A stretch of 64,000 nt of DNA, from NCBI RefSeq assembly GCF_004358755.1, contig NZ_SMZY01000003.1, forward strand, positions 558,001 through 622,000. Direction: 5' to 3'. Positions 61,522-64,000 of the stretch are shown piece after piece. Positions within the stretch are counted from its first letter, which is position 1, and each line of letters opens with the position of its first letter. The notes under the pieces were generated by a model. It was not told the DNA's origin. It did not search any database and saw only the letters and a list, made by a program, of their open reading frames with translations. Origin of the DNA: Peribacillus frigoritolerans (lineage in GTDB: Bacteria; Bacillota; Bacilli; Bacillales; Bacillaceae). The position numbers and the translations under genes were made by a program.

Positions 61522-63003
61522 TTATTGCTTCGTGCTTTGTTGAATTTTATCCGCACTTTGAGCTGTTTCATTCATAAAGCTTGCGATTTTCTTATTGTCA
61601 TCGTTAAGTGTTTCAATTGTGGCACTCATCTCTTCCATGCTTGCTGATGCTTCTTCGATGATGGCGGCAAGTTCGTTTGTAGATTTTTCGACACTGATTG
61701 TATTAGCTTCAACATCTTGTGCAATAGCTTCAAACCCGCTAAAGCTCTGGGTGATATTCTTCAATTTCTCCTTCAATTGATTGAAGCTTGCACTTACCTC
61801 TTTTGTAAACTGAACGCTGTTAGATAAGTTCGTGCTGCTTACGGTCATTTTCTCTTCGGCCTCTGCACTTGTTTGATTGACTTGCTTTAGATTCTCAGTG
61901 ATTTTCTTCGTTGTGTCATTCGTCAGTTCGGCAAGCTTGCGGATTTCCTGAGCGACAACAGAAAATCCTTTTCCGGCTTCTCCCGCTCTTGCAGCTTCAA
62001 TCGATGCGTTTAAGGCAAGCAAGTTTGTTTGCTCCGTGATTTGCCTGATGTTATTTGTGAATTGATTGGTTTCTTCTATTTTTAAATTAAGAAGCTTGAA
62101 GGTCTCATTTAATGCGACTACCACCTCTTGCAAGTGATCCATTTGGTCCGAAAGCTGACCGGCCTTGTCTCCGCTTTTGTCAGCTATGTCGCTTGCCTGC
62201 TTGGAATCTTGATTCAATCGTGATGATAGTTCACTCAGTTCTTTTATAGAAAGCATATTATTATGTGCGTTTTCGGCAATCTCGCTGATTTGTTCGCTTT
62301 GAATCTGGCTTCCGGCTGATACCTCATTTATGGCAATCGTCATTTCTGCTTGCGCTCTTGCATTTTGCTGCACACGGTCATTCACTTTTGAAATGTGATC
62401 CGCTATGCTGCCTACTTCCCTTTCAAGGTTTTGTTTTTGCTCTTCTTTCATTTTCGCATCGGCCTCTGCACCTGCAATGAAGTCCTGAAGCTGTTTAAAT
62501 TGCTTATTGTTTAAGCGGATTAAAACACCAAGAAGCACGCCGGCCAAGACATATGTGATCATGATCGCCCCAATGCTGTCCATAATAATTGCTTGTTCCT
62601 TAGAGGGGACAAGTGCATTCACTATTAGTCCGATAAATCCAGCTATATAACCGATGGCAAACACAAACGGATGGTATTGAACCGCTGAAAAGATGGCCAA
62701 AAACAGCATAATGGCAACCAATGAAAGATTTGCCCCTGTTATAAAGATCGACACTGTAGTAGCACTATAGATCATAACAACGCTGAAATACGGAAATAAG
62801 AATTCTTTCTTTAGAATGAAGTGGAAAAGCACATAAAACAAAAGGAGTAAAATAAGTTCAGTTAAATAGACAGGACTTTGTTCGTATTGTTTTGTCATAA
62901 GGACATAAATAAAAGCCAGAAGAGCGGATGTTCCAAATGTAAAAAGCATCAGCTTGTTCTTGCTCTTCAAATCTTCATATTTCACTTTTTCTAAAGCTGT
63001 CAT
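61522..63003 (-). CDS. methyl-accepting chemotaxis protein
   Basis: The 493-residue receptor has six predicted membrane helices in the first ~170 residues and no extracellular sensor domain, so it probably senses through the membrane or the cytosol. The cytoplasmic part contains the hairpin tip [20 protein letters not shown] followed by [20 protein letters not shown], which binds CheA and CheW. No HAMP domain is obvious. GGGGAG precedes the ATG. Single gene. Confidence 0.92.
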   Translation of the reverse strand: MTALEKVKYEDLKSKNKLMLFTFGTSALLAFIYVLMTKQYEQSPVYLTELILLLLFYVLFHFILKKEFLFPYFSVVMIYSATTVSIFITGANLSLVAIMLFLAIFSAVQYHPFVFAIGYIAGFIGLIVNALVPSKEQAIIMDSIGAIMITYVLAGVLLGVLIRLNNKQFKQLQDFIAGAEADAKMKEEQKQNLEREVGSIADHISKVNDRVQQNARAQAEMTIAINEVSAGSQIQSEQISEIAENAHNNMLSIKELSELSSRLNQDSKQASDIADKSGDKAGQLSDQMDHLQEVVVALNETFKLLNLKIEETNQFTNNIRQITEQTNLLALNASIEAARAGEAGKGFSVVAQEIRKLAELTNDTTKKITENLKQVNQTSAEAEEKMTVSSTNLSNSVQFTKEVSASFNQLKEKLKNITQSFSGFEAIAQDVEANTISVEKSTNELAAIIEEASASMEEMSATIETLNDDNKKIASFMNETAQSADKIQQSTKQ

Positions 63004-63070
63004 AATTTCTCCCCTATAATCAAGATCTTTTATTTTTTATATCGACAGCGCTTTCACTTTATTTATATCT

Positions 63071-63106
63071 CCAAAAAAATAAACGCTGCACCAAAGATGC
63101 AAGCGT
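63071..63106 (-). terminator. intrinsic terminator of the sugar permease gene
   Basis: On the minus strand AACGCTTGCA and TGCAGCGTT pair (one bulge) and are followed by TATTTTTTT. Confidence 0.65.
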
Positions 63107-63113
63107 TCAGATG

Positions 63114-64000
63114 TTACCTTTTCTTCTTATTGCGGCTGTAAATATCAAACCATACGGCAAGGACCAGGATGCTTCCTTTTACAATTAGCTGCCAGTACGC
63201 ATCGATGTTCATGATGCTCATGCCGTTATCCAGACTTGCCATTACCAGAGCTCCGATGATTGCGCCTGGAATGGTGCCGATTCCGCCCATTAGACTCGTT
63301 CCGCCGATGACACAGGCTGCAATCGCATCTAGCTCATACATGTTCCCCGCCCCAACTGTTGCCGCATTTACGCGAGCTGTAAGAATAAGACCTGCAATGG
63401 CGGCAAGTGTATTCCCGAGAACGAAGACAAGCAGAATTCTCCTTTTCATGTTAATGCCGGACAGAACTGCTGCCTCCGGATTGCCCCCAATCGCATAGAC
63501 CTGTCTGCCAAACACGGTCTTTTTTGCAATAAAGTGAAACACGACTGCCAGCAAAATCACGGTGATAAATGGAATGGGAATGCCCTGATATTGGTTCATC
63601 AAGTAAACGAACGTAAAGATCAGCAATCCAAACCCAACAGATGTAATAAGTGTCCAATTCATGGAGAGAACTTCAAATCCGTACTTAATTCTCGCATTGC
63701 GCTGTCTGATTAAAAAGAAGACGGCAAGAATAAAGGCGATGGCGCCAATCACAAGCCCAACTGCAGGAGGCACATACCCCTGACCGATAAATTTCAGCTC
63801 AGGAGAAAGCGGGGCGACTGTCATACTGCCGGTAATCCCCGTTAAAATTCCGCGGAAGATCAGCATGCCTCCAAGAGTGACGATAAAAGCAGGCACCGCC
63901 CTGTAGGCAATCCACCAGCCCTGCCATAAGCCGATCAGTGCTCCTAATAAAACCGTTGCGATGATGACCGGCACCGTATCCCAGCCAAGCCACACATTCA
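63114..64000 (-). CDS. sugar ABC transporter permease, XylH/GguB type (5' end outside window)
   Basis: The frame is open to the right edge of the window, so only the C-terminal ~295 residues of an expected ~390 are seen. It has about eight helices, with GWWIAYRAVPAFIVTLGGML, GGNPEAAVLSGINMKRRILL (the coupling loop of this permease family) and GAGNMYELDAIAACVIGGTS. These are permeases for monosaccharides such as xylose, partnered with a binding protein and an ATPase that should lie upstream, off the window. The substrate cannot be fixed from here. Confidence 0.88.
   Translation of the reverse strand, partial: NVWLGWDTVPVIIATVLLGALIGLWQGWWIAYRAVPAFIVTLGGMLIFRGILTGITGSMTVAPLSPELKFIGQGYVPPAVGLVIGAIAFILAVFFLIRQRNARIKYGFEVLSMNWTLITSVGFGLLIFTFVYLMNQYQGIPIPFITVILLAVVFHFIAKKTVFGRQVYAIGGNPEAAVLSGINMKRRILLVFVLGNTLAAIAGLILTARVNAATVGAGNMYELDAIAACVIGGTSLMGGIGTIPGAIIGALVMASLDNGMSIMNIDAYWQLIVKGSILVLAVWFDIYSRNKKKR

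Noticed and set aside
1-64000. tRNA, rRNA and insertion sequences with transposase
   Set aside because: I looked for tRNA cloverleaf ends, rRNA signatures and transposase motifs and saw none; the mobile-looking DNA is limited to the small repeats listed.

Overview
The window looks like a chromosome segment of an endospore-forming, flagellated Bacillaceae bacterium. The evidence is spoIIID, spoIIQ, spoIID, mbl, flhO and flhP, plus a gene order from the ywq genes through ssbB, ywpF, fabZ, flhP, flhO, mbl, spoIIID, spoIIQ, ywnJ, ywnH, spoIID, murA and ywmB to ywzB that matches the Bacillus subtilis chromosome as I know it. A complete nuo operon after ywzB, which B. subtilis lacks, points to a Bacillus outside the subtilis group. 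I cannot name the species.

Layout. Positions 1-6.1 kb are accessory: the 3' part of an LXG-type polymorphic toxin gene and its SUKH immunity gene, a secreted cell-wall hydrolase with CWB2 anchors, and a protein combining a HEPN motif with a zinc ribbon. Positions 6.2-25.9 kb form a large minus-strand exopolysaccharide cluster. In transcription order it holds a chain-length/kinase-modulator protein, a tyrosine kinase, a PHP-type phosphatase, a small protein, a CapD/EpsC dehydratase, GtaB, a stray prepilin, an initiating sugar transferase, an epimerase, four glycosyltransferases, a pyruvyltransferase-family protein, an EpsG-like polymerase, a flippase and two galE genes. A small protein with a dsRNA-binding-like C terminus lies between the two galE genes. 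Positions 26.0-31.4 kb hold two small minus-strand genes and the ywqB-ywqA operon (SWIM protein and SNF2 helicase).

Positions 31.6-47 kb carry housekeeping, sporulation and envelope genes: ssbB with a ComK box, ywpF, fabZ, the flhO-flhP rod genes, mbl, usd-spoIIID, spoIIQ, ywnJ, ywnH, spoIID, murA, ywmB and ywzB. Positions 47.1-57.8 kb are an 11-gene respiratory complex I operon, nuoABCDHIJKLMN, without nuoEFG; its NuoC has a very long Lys/Ala-repeat extension. The end holds an unknown protein, a Gfo/Idh oxidoreductase, an FAD oxidoreductase, a small membrane-anchored protein, a chemotaxis receptor and the 3' part of a sugar ABC permease.

The intergenic DNA is the most unusual part. Four repeat families recur. 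(1) An element made of 21-bp units in strict phase ends at a fixed 19-nt distance from a Shine-Dalgarno-like AGGAGGT. It sits immediately behind the 3' end of a gene at five independent places and can encode a tiny peptide. (2) A ~119-bp hairpin element has compensatory base changes between copies. (3) Short hairpins carry AGAACCGTCCC in the loop. (4) Short palindromes have the core GGGGTCAGGCCCC. Family 1 is my best candidate for something undescribed.
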